Shown here: positions 16,524-24,970 of the stretch, one piece after another
Layout of the letters: every line of letters starts with the position of its first letter
Numbering within the stretch: position 1 is the first letter of the stretch
Assembly: GCA_938041335.1 (NCBI GenBank)
Contig: CALIAF010000054.1
Span: 1 to 52,499, forward strand
DNA: 52,499 nt
Source of the DNA: an uncultured Ulvibacter sp.
Lineage (GTDB): Bacteria; Bacteroidota; Bacteroidia; Flavobacteriales; Flavobacteriaceae
Reading direction: 5' to 3'
Program-made: the position numbers and the translations under genes
The notes under the pieces: generated by a model
Seen by the model: the letters and a program-made list of their open reading frames with translations, nothing else
Database searches by the model: none
Told to the model about the DNA's origin: nothing

Positions 16524-18923
16524 TTAATAATTGATTTTTACTTGTACTAGTATATTTCTACCCAGATCATCTGCATAATAGCGCAGTCTATTTAAGTACT
16601 CTCGGTACGAAGTATTTAATACGTTTGTCATTTTTAAAGTTAGATTTAATGTAGAAGAATCTCCTACCTTAAATTTTGTGCCAGCGTTAAAATTTAATAC
16701 ATGATATGCTGGCGGCGGTTTACTAATAGCTACTGTTTCAAAAGTATCTGTTTCTGGTAAATAGATTTCAAAATCGTTGTTCGGAAATTCATTTTGTCTA
16801 AACACAAAATTGCTTTCTAGGCCCACATTGATTTCTTTCTCTATCGGTAATCTATAATCAAGACTATTGCTCAAATTTGCGGCAGGCATATTTATCAAAG
16901 CGCGTTCTCTACTTCGGTCGTATCCTTTTACTAAAGAAAATGTAGTAGTAAAACTCAAGGCATCAGAATAACGGTACCTTGCATCTGTATCTACACCTAA
17001 TAACCGTGCATTTGTCTGTCTATATTCCCAAACCTGAAAATTTCCACGGATTGTTTGTCTTATTTCCGTGGGTTCTATCACAATAAAATCTCTTAATAAA
17101 GAACCATATGCGTTTATAGCAAAAGAAAACCGCTTACTTTTTTTCTGAAATGTGAGAGTTGTTTTTTGAGCAATCTCACTATCAAAACTAAGTTCTCCCA
17201 ATTCTATTCTAGAGGCACTATGGTGCAATCCTTCACTAAATAACTCTGAAGGATTAGGTGCACGAGTAGCTAAAGAATAATTTGCAAATAATACATAATC
17301 TTCAGAAAATCTATATGAAAACCCTGCTGTTGCCGAAACATTACTAAACTCAGGTTTTGGATTAGTGAGTAATTGGCTGCCAAAATCTTCAATTACTAAC
17401 TCAGGAAACTGCTCATCATAACCTCGTTCTTCCCAGAATGAGGTACGATAAAACTTTAAAGCATCCATATATGTGTAATCAAACCTTGCTCCAAACTCTG
17501 CAATCCATTTTTCTGAAAGCACCACATCTGCAATCCCATAGACCGCAAACTTATACTGTTTGTAATCTGGAATGAGCCTTCTAACACCCGTAGAAGGATC
17601 TGCAACATTTTCTTGATAATTGCCTGCTACGCCCGTTTTTAAAGAAACATTTTCACTTACATCACTTTCTAAAGAGAGTGACAGATTGTGAGTCGTTAAT
17701 TCAAGATTTACAGAGGGTGTATCATCTTCACTATCACGACGTACATCAAATTCAAAACGTTTGTTTTGCTGTACGTCATATTTGAACTTTAACGTACCTA
17801 TTTCCTCTACGTTATAGAAACCGGAGAGCTTACCTAAATGATGTGTTACATCTTGTCTAGGGCTTTCTATATCATAGGTAAAGTCTCTTATAATAAGAGG
17901 CCCGTCACTATTAATAGCAGCTATTTGATCTTGTGCACCCCCTAGATGTGAGGCTCTTAAAATCCCAATTTCATTCTGAAAAAATGAATAGTACACATCT
18001 ATACCGTATTTGATTTTATTTAAACCAACATGGATAGAGAAGTCTTTTTCAGAAAGGCCAGTGTTACTTAACACATAATTTGGAGCTTCAAAATCTCCAT
18101 ACCGTTTTGCAGTACCCTGAAAACGGGCAAACCATCCGTTTTCGTAACTTTTGGTAAGTGAGCTTGTTGCAGCACCTCCACGACCATTTGATTGACCTGT
18201 GATAATTGTTTTACCAAATACAGTATCACGCAAGGTAATGGGTCTTGGTTCTGCCACGACGACACCTCCCAGAGCATCACCGCTATATTGTAATGCCGAA
18301 GCACCTTTTAAAACAGTAATGTTGCCGGCCGTATTAAGGTCGATATTGGGTGCATGTTCTGCTCCCCATTCTTGATCTTGCTGCCGAACACCATTATTTA
18401 TTAAAGTAATACGACTACTGTGTAGCCCATTAATAACTGGTTTGACTACTGTGTTTCCAGTATTCAATGACGTCACGCCGCTAATTGTTTTTAACACATC
18501 ACCAATAGAGGCATTGCTATTATTATCTAAAGTTTCTTGGGTGATTCTATTTTCAAGAACACTTTCTGCTTTGGTATAATAGCTGCTTCCTTTAATTAGA
18601 ATTTCATTTAATTCTTCTAAGTGATGTTCAAGTTTTAAAATCTTACTCACGTTAGTTTCTATAGTAATCATAAAGACTTTTGTGGTACAGGCTGGATGTG
18701 ATACCTGTAAATTATAAGTACCTGTACAAAGATTTTTGAACTCAAAATTTCCTTCAAAATCAGACAATACCGCAGCATCGGTTTCTACCAATACGATAGT
18801 AGCTCCGGTAAGTAAAGTATCATCGTGAGTATCCACGATAGTACCTTGCAAAACGAGTTCACAGGATTGTGCAAAACTTGCTGTAATAGCAAAAGCCATT
18901 ACAACACAAATAATTAGTTTCAT
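16524..18923 (-). CDS. TonB-dependent receptor, zinc-receptor-like
   Basis: Outer-membrane receptor of 799 residues. Signal peptide (SFA-Q), carboxypeptidase-D-regulatory-like domain (about 24-95: GTIVDTHDDTLLTGATIVLVE), TonB-box/plug region (about 105-230) and a 22-strand barrel ending in LVQVKINY. The plug segment INGLHSSRITLINNGVRQQDQEWGAEHAPNIDL is the form seen in ZnuD-type zinc receptors rather than SusC or siderophore receptors. Function by energised uptake across the outer membrane is established for the family; zinc as substrate is inferred from the plug and from the His/Cys-rich protein encoded just upstream in the same operon. Copper remains an alternative. Confidence 0.88.
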   Translation of the reverse strand: MKLIICVVMAFAITASFAQSCELVLQGTIVDTHDDTLLTGATIVLVETDAAVLSDFEGNFEFKNLCTGTYNLQVSHPACTTKVFMITIETNVSKILKLEHHLEELNEILIKGSSYYTKAESVLENRITQETLDNNSNASIGDVLKTISGVTSLNTGNTVVKPVINGLHSSRITLINNGVRQQDQEWGAEHAPNIDLNTAGNITVLKGASALQYSGDALGGVVVAEPRPITLRDTVFGKTIITGQSNGRGGAATSSLTKSYENGWFARFQGTAKRYGDFEAPNYVLSNTGLSEKDFSIHVGLNKIKYGIDVYYSFFQNEIGILRASHLGGAQDQIAAINSDGPLIIRDFTYDIESPRQDVTHHLGKLSGFYNVEEIGTLKFKYDVQQNKRFEFDVRRDSEDDTPSVNLELTTHNLSLSLESDVSENVSLKTGVAGNYQENVADPSTGVRRLIPDYKQYKFAVYGIADVVLSEKWIAEFGARFDYTYMDALKFYRTSFWEERGYDEQFPELVIEDFGSQLLTNPKPEFSNVSATAGFSYRFSEDYVLFANYSLATRAPNPSELFSEGLHHSASRIELGELSFDSEIAQKTTLTFQKKSKRFSFAINAYGSLLRDFIVIEPTEIRQTIRGNFQVWEYRQTNARLLGVDTDARYRYSDALSFTTTFSLVKGYDRSRERALINMPAANLSNSLDYRLPIEKEINVGLESNFVFRQNEFPNNDFEIYLPETDTFETVAISKPPPAYHVLNFNAGTKFKVGDSSTLNLTLKMTNVLNTSYREYLNRLRYYADDLGRNILVQVKINY

Positions 18924-18950
18924 AAATAAAGGTATTCAACAAAAATAAGA

Positions 18951-19286
18951 TTACGAATATTGTTGAATCTGCGGAGGACCTCTTAATAAATAATGGTGAG
19001 AATTTTCTAATGAAGTACTTGGAGTATAATGTGAAGCTATTGGTAAATAAGAAACCTCATTAATGGTTATACTTTCTTCTAATACATTAAAAGTAAAAAC
19101 TGTAAGATGAAAATCACATATGGAGCAATCTGGTTCTAGTTCATGCAGGTGTGTTGTTACATCTGTACAGATAGGATGTTCGTGATCGCCTAAAGCGTGA
19201 GTAGCTTCAGAAACTATTGGAAACAGCATCAGAACCAGCAGAAATAGTGCTGTTATTCTATCATATATTTTTCTTTGCTGGATCAT
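18951..19286 (-). CDS. Small His/Cys-rich envelope protein
   Basis: Protein of 111 residues with one N-terminal hydrophobic segment (about 10-27), so exported or membrane-anchored. The following stretch holds a dense set of metal ligands: H30, H35, H37, C40, H46, H48, C54, C57 and H60, including a CSIC-x2-H element, and a further SHH and the ending RGPPQIQQYS. Small proteins of this type sit beside metal-related TonB receptors in Bacteroidota. It likely binds Zn(II) or Cu. It starts 2 bases after the DUF6787 gene ends and lies 27 bases before the receptor gene. Confidence 0.75.
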   Translation of the reverse strand: MIQQRKIYDRITALFLLVLMLFPIVSEATHALGDHEHPICTDVTTHLHELEPDCSICDFHLTVFTFNVLEESITINEVSYLPIASHYTPSTSLENSHHYLLRGPPQIQQYS

Positions 19287-19288
19287 TA

Positions 19289-19588
19289 TTATTTAAAAAG
19301 AAAACCTAAGCCAAATCTACGTAACATTTTTTTCTCAAAAGCCCAAAAGAAGTTAAATTCTCCTAAAAGCCAACCCATGAAAACCAATAGAACTTGGTAA
19401 ATAGGAAAGATGATTAAAATACGCACTAGCCAGTAAATAAAATCACCCATTTCTCTAGTAACTCCAACAAAATCTGTCATTGGGGCTGCAAACTTTGCGG
19501 CAGAGCTACCTGTTAGTGCAAATACGATTAAGATGACGGTGAGTTGCCAGTTGCTGGTAATATTCCAGCGTTCTTTTAGTTTTTTCAT
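19289..19588 (-). CDS. DUF6787-type small membrane protein
   Basis: Protein of 99 residues with two clear membrane helices (about 16-30 and 50-75). The ends KKLKERWNITSNWQLTVILIVFALTGSS and FWAFEKKMLRRFGL are the recognisable marks of a flavobacterial family that I recall as DUF6787. No function known. Its start overlaps the previous gene by 4 bases (ATGA-type junction), and the gene after it begins 2 bases later. Confidence 0.75.
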   Translation of the reverse strand: MKKLKERWNITSNWQLTVILIVFALTGSSAAKFAAPMTDFVGVTREMGDFIYWLVRILIIFPIYQVLLVFMGWLLGEFNFFWAFEKKMLRRFGLGFLFK

Positions 19589-20007
19589 TGTCTAATACCA
19601 GGAAATTTCTGTTTGTATCGCTGCATAAAAAACCGACCATAATTATAAAGCATATAGTTCACTTCATAACCATATGAGGTGCCATATTGATAATCTATGG
19701 TTTGAGGATATAAGTTAAAGTCGTATTGTTGAGGATTCCTTGCTCTTAAGTTATATTCTAATACAAAGTTTCTGTTTCTGCCTTCAAGGTATGTTAAACC
19801 ATAGTGACCTCGCGGTGGTTGTGTCAATAAGAAAGAGTTGAATCCTGGTTCAATAATAATGATTTCGTATTCTAATTCATCATTGGCAATACGGATGGTG
19901 TCATTTTGCGCACCTGTATTCACATCATGATTTTTTACCGCTGCCTTGTTAGCATCACAACTAGCAATGAATACTGCAACTAGAAGTAGTGTTATTAAAT
20001 ATCTCAT
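19585..20007 (-). CDS. DUF6146-type lipoprotein
   Basis: Lipoprotein of 140 residues, lipobox IASC (Cys17). The body contains EYEIIIIEPGFNSFLLTQPPRGHYGLTYLEGRNRNFVLEYN, which I recall as the mark of DUF6146, and ends with an aromatic-rich YGYEVNYMLYNYGRFFMQRYKQKF. It is the first gene of the six-gene minus-strand operon that ends with the TonB receptor and lipoprotein. No function known. DUF6146 and DUF6787 genes are commonly adjacent, so their link with the metal genes downstream may be by position only. Confidence 0.75.
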   Translation of the reverse strand: MRYLITLLLVAVFIASCDANKAAVKNHDVNTGAQNDTIRIANDELEYEIIIIEPGFNSFLLTQPPRGHYGLTYLEGRNRNFVLEYNLRARNPQQYDFNLYPQTIDYQYGTSYGYEVNYMLYNYGRFFMQRYKQKFPGIRQ

Positions 20008-20080
20008 CCTCTTAATTTATATAAAAATAGTGCTTTCTGGTTTCTTAGATTGAAATGTATCGTTTCTTTAACAAAAAAAT

Positions 20081-20126
20081 AAGGTCTTTAAAATTACGGT
20101 ATAAAACACGCAATCTCAAAGACCTT
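20081..20126 (-). terminator. Terminator of the DUF937 gene
   Basis: Stem AAGGTCTTT (20081-20089) with AAAGACCTT (20118-20126), a 28-base loop, and on the minus strand a run of seven T directly after. The loop is long for an intrinsic terminator. Confidence 0.55.
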
Positions 20127-20149
20127 CTATTATCTAGTGGATGAAAATT

Positions 20150-20800
20150 TTATTTTCCAAAAAGACCACCAAGCAATCCGCCAAGTCCGCCTCCGCCACT
20201 TTTATTTCCTCCGCCTAAAACCATTCCAGCGATATCGTCAATAATGCTACCATCATTGTCTCCATCAAGAATAGATTCTATTAAGCTTTGTTCTTTACCA
20301 GCGCCACCTTGTGCACCTCCGCCTAATAAACCACCAAGGAGACCACTGATCCCATTTTGGTCAGATACGTTCTGTTGTGTTTTTTGTTTTCCTAGGTAAC
20401 CCAGTACTAATGGAGCCGCAACTTGTAATATTTGCATCACGCCATTTGTGTCAACTCCAGATTTTTTAGAAAGTGCTCCCACTACATTGTCTTGAGATCC
20501 ACCAAGTACGTGCCCTAGAATACCTAGTCCGTCTTGTTTTACATTTTCATCTACACCACCTGAAAATAACCCACCAAGGTTATCTAAAATACTTCCGTCG
20601 TGTTTACCACTAAGCGCTCCTAAAAGACCTGCTGCTCCTTCTGGAGTACTGGCATTACGTTTCATGGCACCCATTAATAATGGCATAGCCATAGATAATA
20701 CAGATGCTGTTTTATCTTCTGATTGATGTGATTCTTGACTAAGGCCACCTATCATTTGGCGTCCCATATCACTGTTTAATAAATCTAATATTCCTGACAT
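20150..20800 (-). CDS. DUF937-family protein
   Basis: Protein of 216 residues, Gly/Leu-rich, no signal peptide or membrane helix. MSGILDLLNSDMGRQMIGGLS opens the DUF937 (PF06078) domain; helices such as TASVLSMAMPLLMGAMKRN and VMQILQVAAPLVLGYLGKQ continue it. The C-terminus is GGGGLGGLLGGLFGK low complexity with an embedded acidic DGDNDGSIID that resembles a calcium-loop. DUF937 proteins resemble YidB; no function is established. It is a single-gene unit, with an AT-rich dyad (20898-20921) about 100 bases upstream that might be an operator. Confidence 0.85.
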   Translation of the reverse strand: MSGILDLLNSDMGRQMIGGLSQESHQSEDKTASVLSMAMPLLMGAMKRNASTPEGAAGLLGALSGKHDGSILDNLGGLFSGGVDENVKQDGLGILGHVLGGSQDNVVGALSKKSGVDTNGVMQILQVAAPLVLGYLGKQKTQQNVSDQNGISGLLGGLLGGGAQGGAGKEQSLIESILDGDNDGSIIDDIAGMVLGGGNKSGGGGLGGLLGGLFGK

Positions 20801-20897
20801 GTTTAATAATTTTGTTAAAGTTAATACTGTAATATAAGTAATCTAGTTCAATTACTGTGCAAAAGTTGATAAGTGAACGGAAAACGCCTCTGTTTTC

Positions 20898-20921
20898 GGT
20901 CAATATCCGATATTAACGACC
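20898..20921. promoter_or_regulatory. AATATC/GATATT dyad upstream of DUF937 gene
   Basis: AATATC-C-GATATT is a perfect 6+6 inverted repeat, itself bracketed by GGTC and GACC. It lies about 98 bases before the DUF937 start on the minus strand and may be a regulator-binding site. A second small hairpin (GAAAAC/GTTTTC, 20879-20896) is adjacent. Confidence 0.3.
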
Positions 20922-20970
20922 AATCAGTGTGTGTGTTACAATTTATGATGAAACTATTTGAAACAAAAAA

Positions 20971-21000
20971 CAGCCCATTCTATGAGTCAAGAATGGGCTG
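20971..21000 (-). terminator. Terminator of serA
   Basis: Stem CAGCCCATTCT (20971-20981) with AGAATGGGCTG (20990-21000); on the minus strand a TTTTTTG run follows. It lies 26 bases past the serA stop. Confidence 0.88.
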
Positions 21001-21025
21001 TGTAAAAATTAGATATGGGATGCGC

Positions 21026-21976
21026 TTATCCTAATACTTCAATAATTTGACTTGCTAATTCTGTTCCTATTCTATCTTGTGCCTCTAGAGTTGCAGCGCC
21101 AATGTGTGGGCTTAAAGATACTTTTTCATTCATTAGTACCTTTATTGCTGGAGTAGGTTCCTTCTCAAATGTATCAAGTGCTGCAAAAGATAACTTGCCG
21201 CTATCTAATGCTTCGATTAATGCTACTTCATCAATTACACCACCACGAGCAGCGTTTATTATGGCAGCGCCATCTTTCATTTTTGCTATTTCGGCTTTAC
21301 CTATTACATACTCCTTCTGTGCAGGTACATGTAATGTAATAAAGTCACTGTGCTGTATCAATTCTGAAATAGGCTCCGTTTTAATTTTTAGAGTAACTTT
21401 TTGACCATCGTAAAAATCTAAAGTGATATCTGCTTCACCTACATAGTTATCGCTAGCGATTACCTTCATACCGCAACCCAATGCGATTTTTGCAACTTCA
21501 CGACCTATGCGACCAAATCCAATAATCCCCATTTTTTTACCACGGAGTTCACTTCCTTTTGCATAGCTCTTTTTAAGATCTTTAAATTTAGAATCGCCAT
21601 CAAGTGGCATATTTCTGTTGGCGTCATATAAATAACGAACTCCACCAAAAAGATGTGCAAAAACTAATTCTGCAACAGAAGAAGAAGAAGCTGCTGGCGT
21701 GTTTATTACTGTTAGTCCTTTCTCTCGAGCATACTCAACATCTATATTATCCATACCTACACCACCACGACCTATTATTTTTAGGGACGGGCAAGCATCT
21801 ATTAATGCTTTTCTTGCGGTTGTTGCACTACGTACCAACAATACCGAAACTTGGTGTTCATTGATAAAGTTTTCTAATTGCTCTTGAGCAACTTTTGTAG
21901 TGATTACTTCATATCCTGCTTTTTCTAAAGCGTCTATCCCAGTTTGAGAAACGCCATCATTTGCTAGTACTTTCAT
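21026..21976 (-). CDS. serA: D-3-phosphoglycerate dehydrogenase (short form)
   Basis: Oxidises 3-phosphoglycerate to 3-phosphohydroxypyruvate with NAD, the first step of serine synthesis. It has 316 residues, the short form without ACT or ASB regulatory domains, so no serine feedback is expected. The Rossmann loop GFGRIG is at 153-158, the catalytic Arg lies in NAARGGVIDE, Glu in FEKEPTP and His in SPHIGAAT. RSATTARKALIDACPSLKIIGR is the usual substrate-domain block. Adjacent serC 208 bases upstream on the same strand supports the pathway role; other D-2-hydroxyacid dehydrogenases look similar, but the pairing is decisive. Confidence 0.9.
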   Translation of the reverse strand: MKVLANDGVSQTGIDALEKAGYEVITTKVAQEQLENFINEHQVSVLLVRSATTARKALIDACPSLKIIGRGGVGMDNIDVEYAREKGLTVINTPAASSSSVAELVFAHLFGGVRYLYDANRNMPLDGDSKFKDLKKSYAKGSELRGKKMGIIGFGRIGREVAKIALGCGMKVIASDNYVGEADITLDFYDGQKVTLKIKTEPISELIQHSDFITLHVPAQKEYVIGKAEIAKMKDGAAIINAARGGVIDEVALIEALDSGKLSFAALDTFEKEPTPAIKVLMNEKVSLSPHIGAATLEAQDRIGTELASQIIEVLG

Positions 21977-22184
21977 TTTTAATGCCCGAGAAGTCGGGTA
22001 ACTATTTTGTTATTTCCGCCCTGCGACTATCACTCAGGATAAACTTCGGTGGAAATCTTATTACTATTATTTATTGTCATTTCGATCTAAGTCAGAATCT
22101 TATTCGCCAAAGCCCAATCTTGAAGATCAAGCCAATGCAATTCTGACGAATGTCTGAATCCTAGTTACCTAGGCCTAATCTAAG

Positions 22185-23252
22185 CTACGCTTTCTTTTCT
22201 AGTGCTTGCATTGCATCTACTAACACTTGCACGCTCTCTAAAGGCAAAGCATTGTACATAGAAGCACGATAACCACCAACACTTCTGTGGCCATTTAGCC
22301 CGTTGATGCCAGCAGCTGTGCACATCGCATCAAAAGTTTCTTTTAGTGATTCATTTTCTAAAGTGAATGTTGCATTCATCATAGAACGGTCCTCTTTATT
22401 TGCAACAAACCCTTTAAATAATGGGTTTCTATCAATTTCATTGTATAGTAATGCTGCTTTCTCTTTATTCACCTTTTCAATAGCCGCAACACCACCTTGA
22501 TCCTTCAACCATTCTAGCGTTAGCATAGAAACATACACAGGGAAAACCGCTGGTGTATTAAACATGCTGTCTTTACTAATATGTACTTTATAGTCTAGCA
22601 TTGAAGGGATCACTCTAGACACTTTGCCAAGAATATCTTCTTTTACTACCACAAGCGTTGTTCCAGCTGGTCCCATATTTTTTTGAGCCCCGGCATAGAT
22701 TAAATCAAATTTGCTAAAATCTAATACCCTTGAAAAAATATCACTACTCATATCACAAACAAGTGGACAATCCACTTCTGGGAATTCATTCATTTGAGTC
22801 CCAAAAATGGTATTATTACTTGTAAGGTGAAAGTAATCCAAACCACTAGGTACTTTATATCCTTTTGGTATTTGATTATAATTATGTTCTTTAGACGAGG
22901 CTACCACATCGATATCGCCAAATAATTTAGCCTCTTTAATTGCCTTATTAGACCAAGTACCTGTATCAAGATATCCCGCTTTTTGCTCTAATAAATTATA
23001 AGCTACCATTAGGAATTCCATACTTGCGCCACCTTGAAGAAAAAGGGCTTTGTAGCCTTTGTTTTGCAAGCCTAAATGTGCTAATGCTAATTCTTGAGCA
23101 CGCTCCATTACGGCTACAAACTGCTTACTCCTATGTGAAATCTCAATAAGTGAAAGATCAAGACCATCAAAATTTACTACTGCCTCAGATGCTTTTTTTA
23201 AAACCGATTGCGGTAAAATACAAGGACCTGCGCTAAAATTATGCTTCTTCAT
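22185..23252 (-). CDS. serC: Phosphoserine aminotransferase
   Basis: PLP enzyme converting 3-phosphohydroxypyruvate and glutamate to phosphoserine; second step of serine synthesis, also used in pyridoxal synthesis. It has 355 residues, normal length. KHNFSAGPCILP opens the protein, FLQGGASMEF binds phosphate/PLP, and the Schiff-base lysine is K191 in YAGAQKNMGPAG. The C-terminal NGHRSVGGYRASMYNALPLESV binds substrate. It is transcribed toward serA; the 208-base gap between them carries repeat-like sequence and may hold a processing or second promoter site. Confidence 0.96.
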   Translation of the reverse strand: MKKHNFSAGPCILPQSVLKKASEAVVNFDGLDLSLIEISHRSKQFVAVMERAQELALAHLGLQNKGYKALFLQGGASMEFLMVAYNLLEQKAGYLDTGTWSNKAIKEAKLFGDIDVVASSKEHNYNQIPKGYKVPSGLDYFHLTSNNTIFGTQMNEFPEVDCPLVCDMSSDIFSRVLDFSKFDLIYAGAQKNMGPAGTTLVVVKEDILGKVSRVIPSMLDYKVHISKDSMFNTPAVFPVYVSMLTLEWLKDQGGVAAIEKVNKEKAALLYNEIDRNPLFKGFVANKEDRSMMNATFTLENESLKETFDAMCTAAGINGLNGHRSVGGYRASMYNALPLESVQVLVDAMQALEKKA

Positions 23253-23460
23253 TATTTGTGTTGTTAATATTTTAAATTACTTCGGAAATATTCATTCTTG
23301 TAATTGGCTGCAAAGATGCAAATTACCTCAGAAAAATTAAGAAAAAGAGGGGATAAGTTATTCAATTAAATGAACAATTTGAATATGATAATAGGAGCGC
23401 TATTTACCGTGTAAATTTTGAGGAGTTGATAATTTTAAAGAAGTAAATATGATTATTTCA

Positions 23461-24483
23461 TTATAATCTATTTATAAAGGCCAACGTATCCACCCCGTCT
23501 GCATAATCCCATAGCGCGGGAGTTTGTGCCACACCAAAAGGAATCTCATTCTCCATCCCGCAATCTGCAACAACTGCCTGAATATTTTCGGCTTGTTCAG
23601 TTAGTTTTGTTTGTACTTCTTGAAGCGAGGTATATCTTTCGTGCATTACTACTGAGATAGGGGATGAGAACCCTTCATCTTCTTTGAGGAGCATAAACTC
23701 ATTATCTAATAATTTTATATTACTCATTAAATATACCGCCTTGTTATAATCATAGTTATTCATGTACTTATGGTTATTAATTACCTCTTTCCAAGAGAAC
23801 ATGGCGTTAAAAAAATGATCTAAATCGTATTCTTCTGGTAAATAGACTTTAGATACATTGCGACAGCCTAAGCCAAAGTATCTAAAAATATCATCTGCCA
23901 AGGCTTCCATCTGCTCCTTTGTTTCCTTGCCAGTGATGATCGCAACACTGTTTCTGTTTTTACGGATAATGTTTGGATACTTATTAAAATAATGTTCGAA
24001 GTATTTTGCCGTATTGTTACTTCCTGTAGCAATCACTGCATCAAACTTTTCGAGTTTTTCCTTTGTAAAAGTAATGGCTGTGGCAAAAGCATCTTCTATT
24101 TCAATTAATTGCTTGGCAACATAAGTTAGTAATATCGAATCACTAGAAGACATTTTTGCCTGCACGTGATTCCCAGAAATAAGTACTGATAAAAAATCGT
24201 GAAACCCAACTAATGGTATGTTTCCGGCCATAACAATAGCAATAGTTTTGGGTGCATCTTCTTTAAAGCTATAGTTACTTGTCCATTTTTTAAGGTTTGT
24301 CTCATTTAAAGCTGATGACCAACTCTTTAATGCAAACACAATATGTTCTTCTGTAAACCAACCGTTATGCGCATTTGCTTGCCTTATTAGGGTATGGTAA
24401 GCCTCGGGCATTTCAGAAGTAAGACTACTTAATTGCTCCCCTAATTTTGCGAAAGCGTTAATTCTTTGTTGTAATGACATCAT
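23461..24483 (-). CDS. LuxC-like acyl-CoA reductase
   Basis: Protein of 340 residues of the LuxC acyl-CoA reductase family (PF05893, aldehyde-dehydrogenase fold): reduces an acyl-CoA or acyl-protein to aldehyde with NADPH. The nucleotide-binding segment is [22 protein letters not shown] (about 80-101), and the catalytic Cys region is [17 protein letters not shown]. Start ATG 24483 ([11 protein letters not shown]) is taken over an upstream TTG at 24522, because the divergent ferredoxin promoter occupies that stretch. No luciferase or fatty-acid partner genes are nearby, so the physiological substrate is open. This gene commonly faces a ferredoxin gene in this class. Confidence 0.85.
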   Translation of the reverse strand: MMSLQQRINAFAKLGEQLSSLTSEMPEAYHTLIRQANAHNGWFTEEHIVFALKSWSSALNETNLKKWTSNYSFKEDAPKTIAIVMAGNIPLVGFHDFLSVLISGNHVQAKMSSSDSILLTYVAKQLIEIEDAFATAITFTKEKLEKFDAVIATGSNNTAKYFEHYFNKYPNIIRKNRNSVAIITGKETKEQMEALADDIFRYFGLGCRNVSKVYLPEEYDLDHFFNAMFSWKEVINNHKYMNNYDYNKAVYLMSNIKLLDNEFMLLKEDEGFSSPISVVMHERYTSLQEVQTKLTEQAENIQAVVADCGMENEIPFGVAQTPALWDYADGVDTLAFINRL

Positions 24484-24485
24484 AG

Positions 24486-24517
24486 TTTGGAGTTGCGAGA
24501 TATACGCCTTAAATTTG
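24486..24517 (+). promoter_or_regulatory. Promoter of the ferredoxin gene
   Basis: TTTG (24486-24489), a 20-base spacer and TAAATTTG (24510-24517) match the Bacteroidota sigma factor consensus TTTG-N19/20-TAnnTTTG fully. Start near 24522 leaves a ~20-base leader to ATG 24542 and rules out the earlier in-frame ATG at 24515. Confidence 0.65.
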
Positions 24518-24541
24518 CACAAAAATAGAAAAAGAAACCCG

Positions 24542-24895
24542 ATGGCGATTATAATAACAGACGAATGTATTAACTGTGGAGCTTGTGAGCCAGAATGTCC
24601 TAATACGGCAATCTATGAAGGTGCTGATGATTGGCGTTATGCAGATGGTACAGACCTAGAAGGAAACCTTGTGTTGCCTAATGGAAAAGCAGTAGATGCA
24701 ACAGAAACACAAGAGCCGGTTAGTGATGAGATATATTACATTGTTGCAGATAAGTGTACCGAGTGTAAAGGATTTCATGAAGAGCCTCAATGTGCCGCTG
24801 TATGTCCAGTAGATTGCTGTGTGCCAGATGATGATAATGTGGAGACAGAAGAAACATTACTAGCGAAGCAAGCCTTTATGCATTTTAAAGGGTAG
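24542..24895 (+). CDS. 2[4Fe-4S] ferredoxin
   Basis: Soluble electron carrier of 117 residues. First cluster set C9-x2-C12-x2-C15-x3-C19 ([11 protein letters not shown]); second C72-x2-C75-x8-C84-x3-C88 with C92 closing the first cluster. The enlarged x8 spacing ([13 protein letters not shown]) is the Chromatium/Allochromatium-type 'Alvin' pattern rather than the clostridial one. An acidic insertion (about 25-60) separates the clusters. Start ATG 24542 is fixed by the promoter. Redox partners are not encoded nearby. Confidence 0.92.
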   Translation: MAIIITDECINCGACEPECPNTAIYEGADDWRYADGTDLEGNLVLPNGKAVDATETQEPVSDEIYYIVADKCTECKGFHEEPQCAAVCPVDCCVPDDDNVETEETLLAKQAFMHFKG

Positions 24896-24912
24896 GCTTA
24901 AAAACATATTAT

Positions 24913-24946
24913 AAAAAAAAAGACAATCGTGAGATTGTCTTTTTTT
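24913..24946. terminator. Bidirectional terminator
   Basis: AAAAGACAATC paired with GATTGTCTTTT around GTGA, A and T tracts either side, between convergent ferredoxin and nuclease genes. Confidence 0.92.
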
Positions 24947-24970
24947 ATGTTTTACACTTAATGTTTGGTA

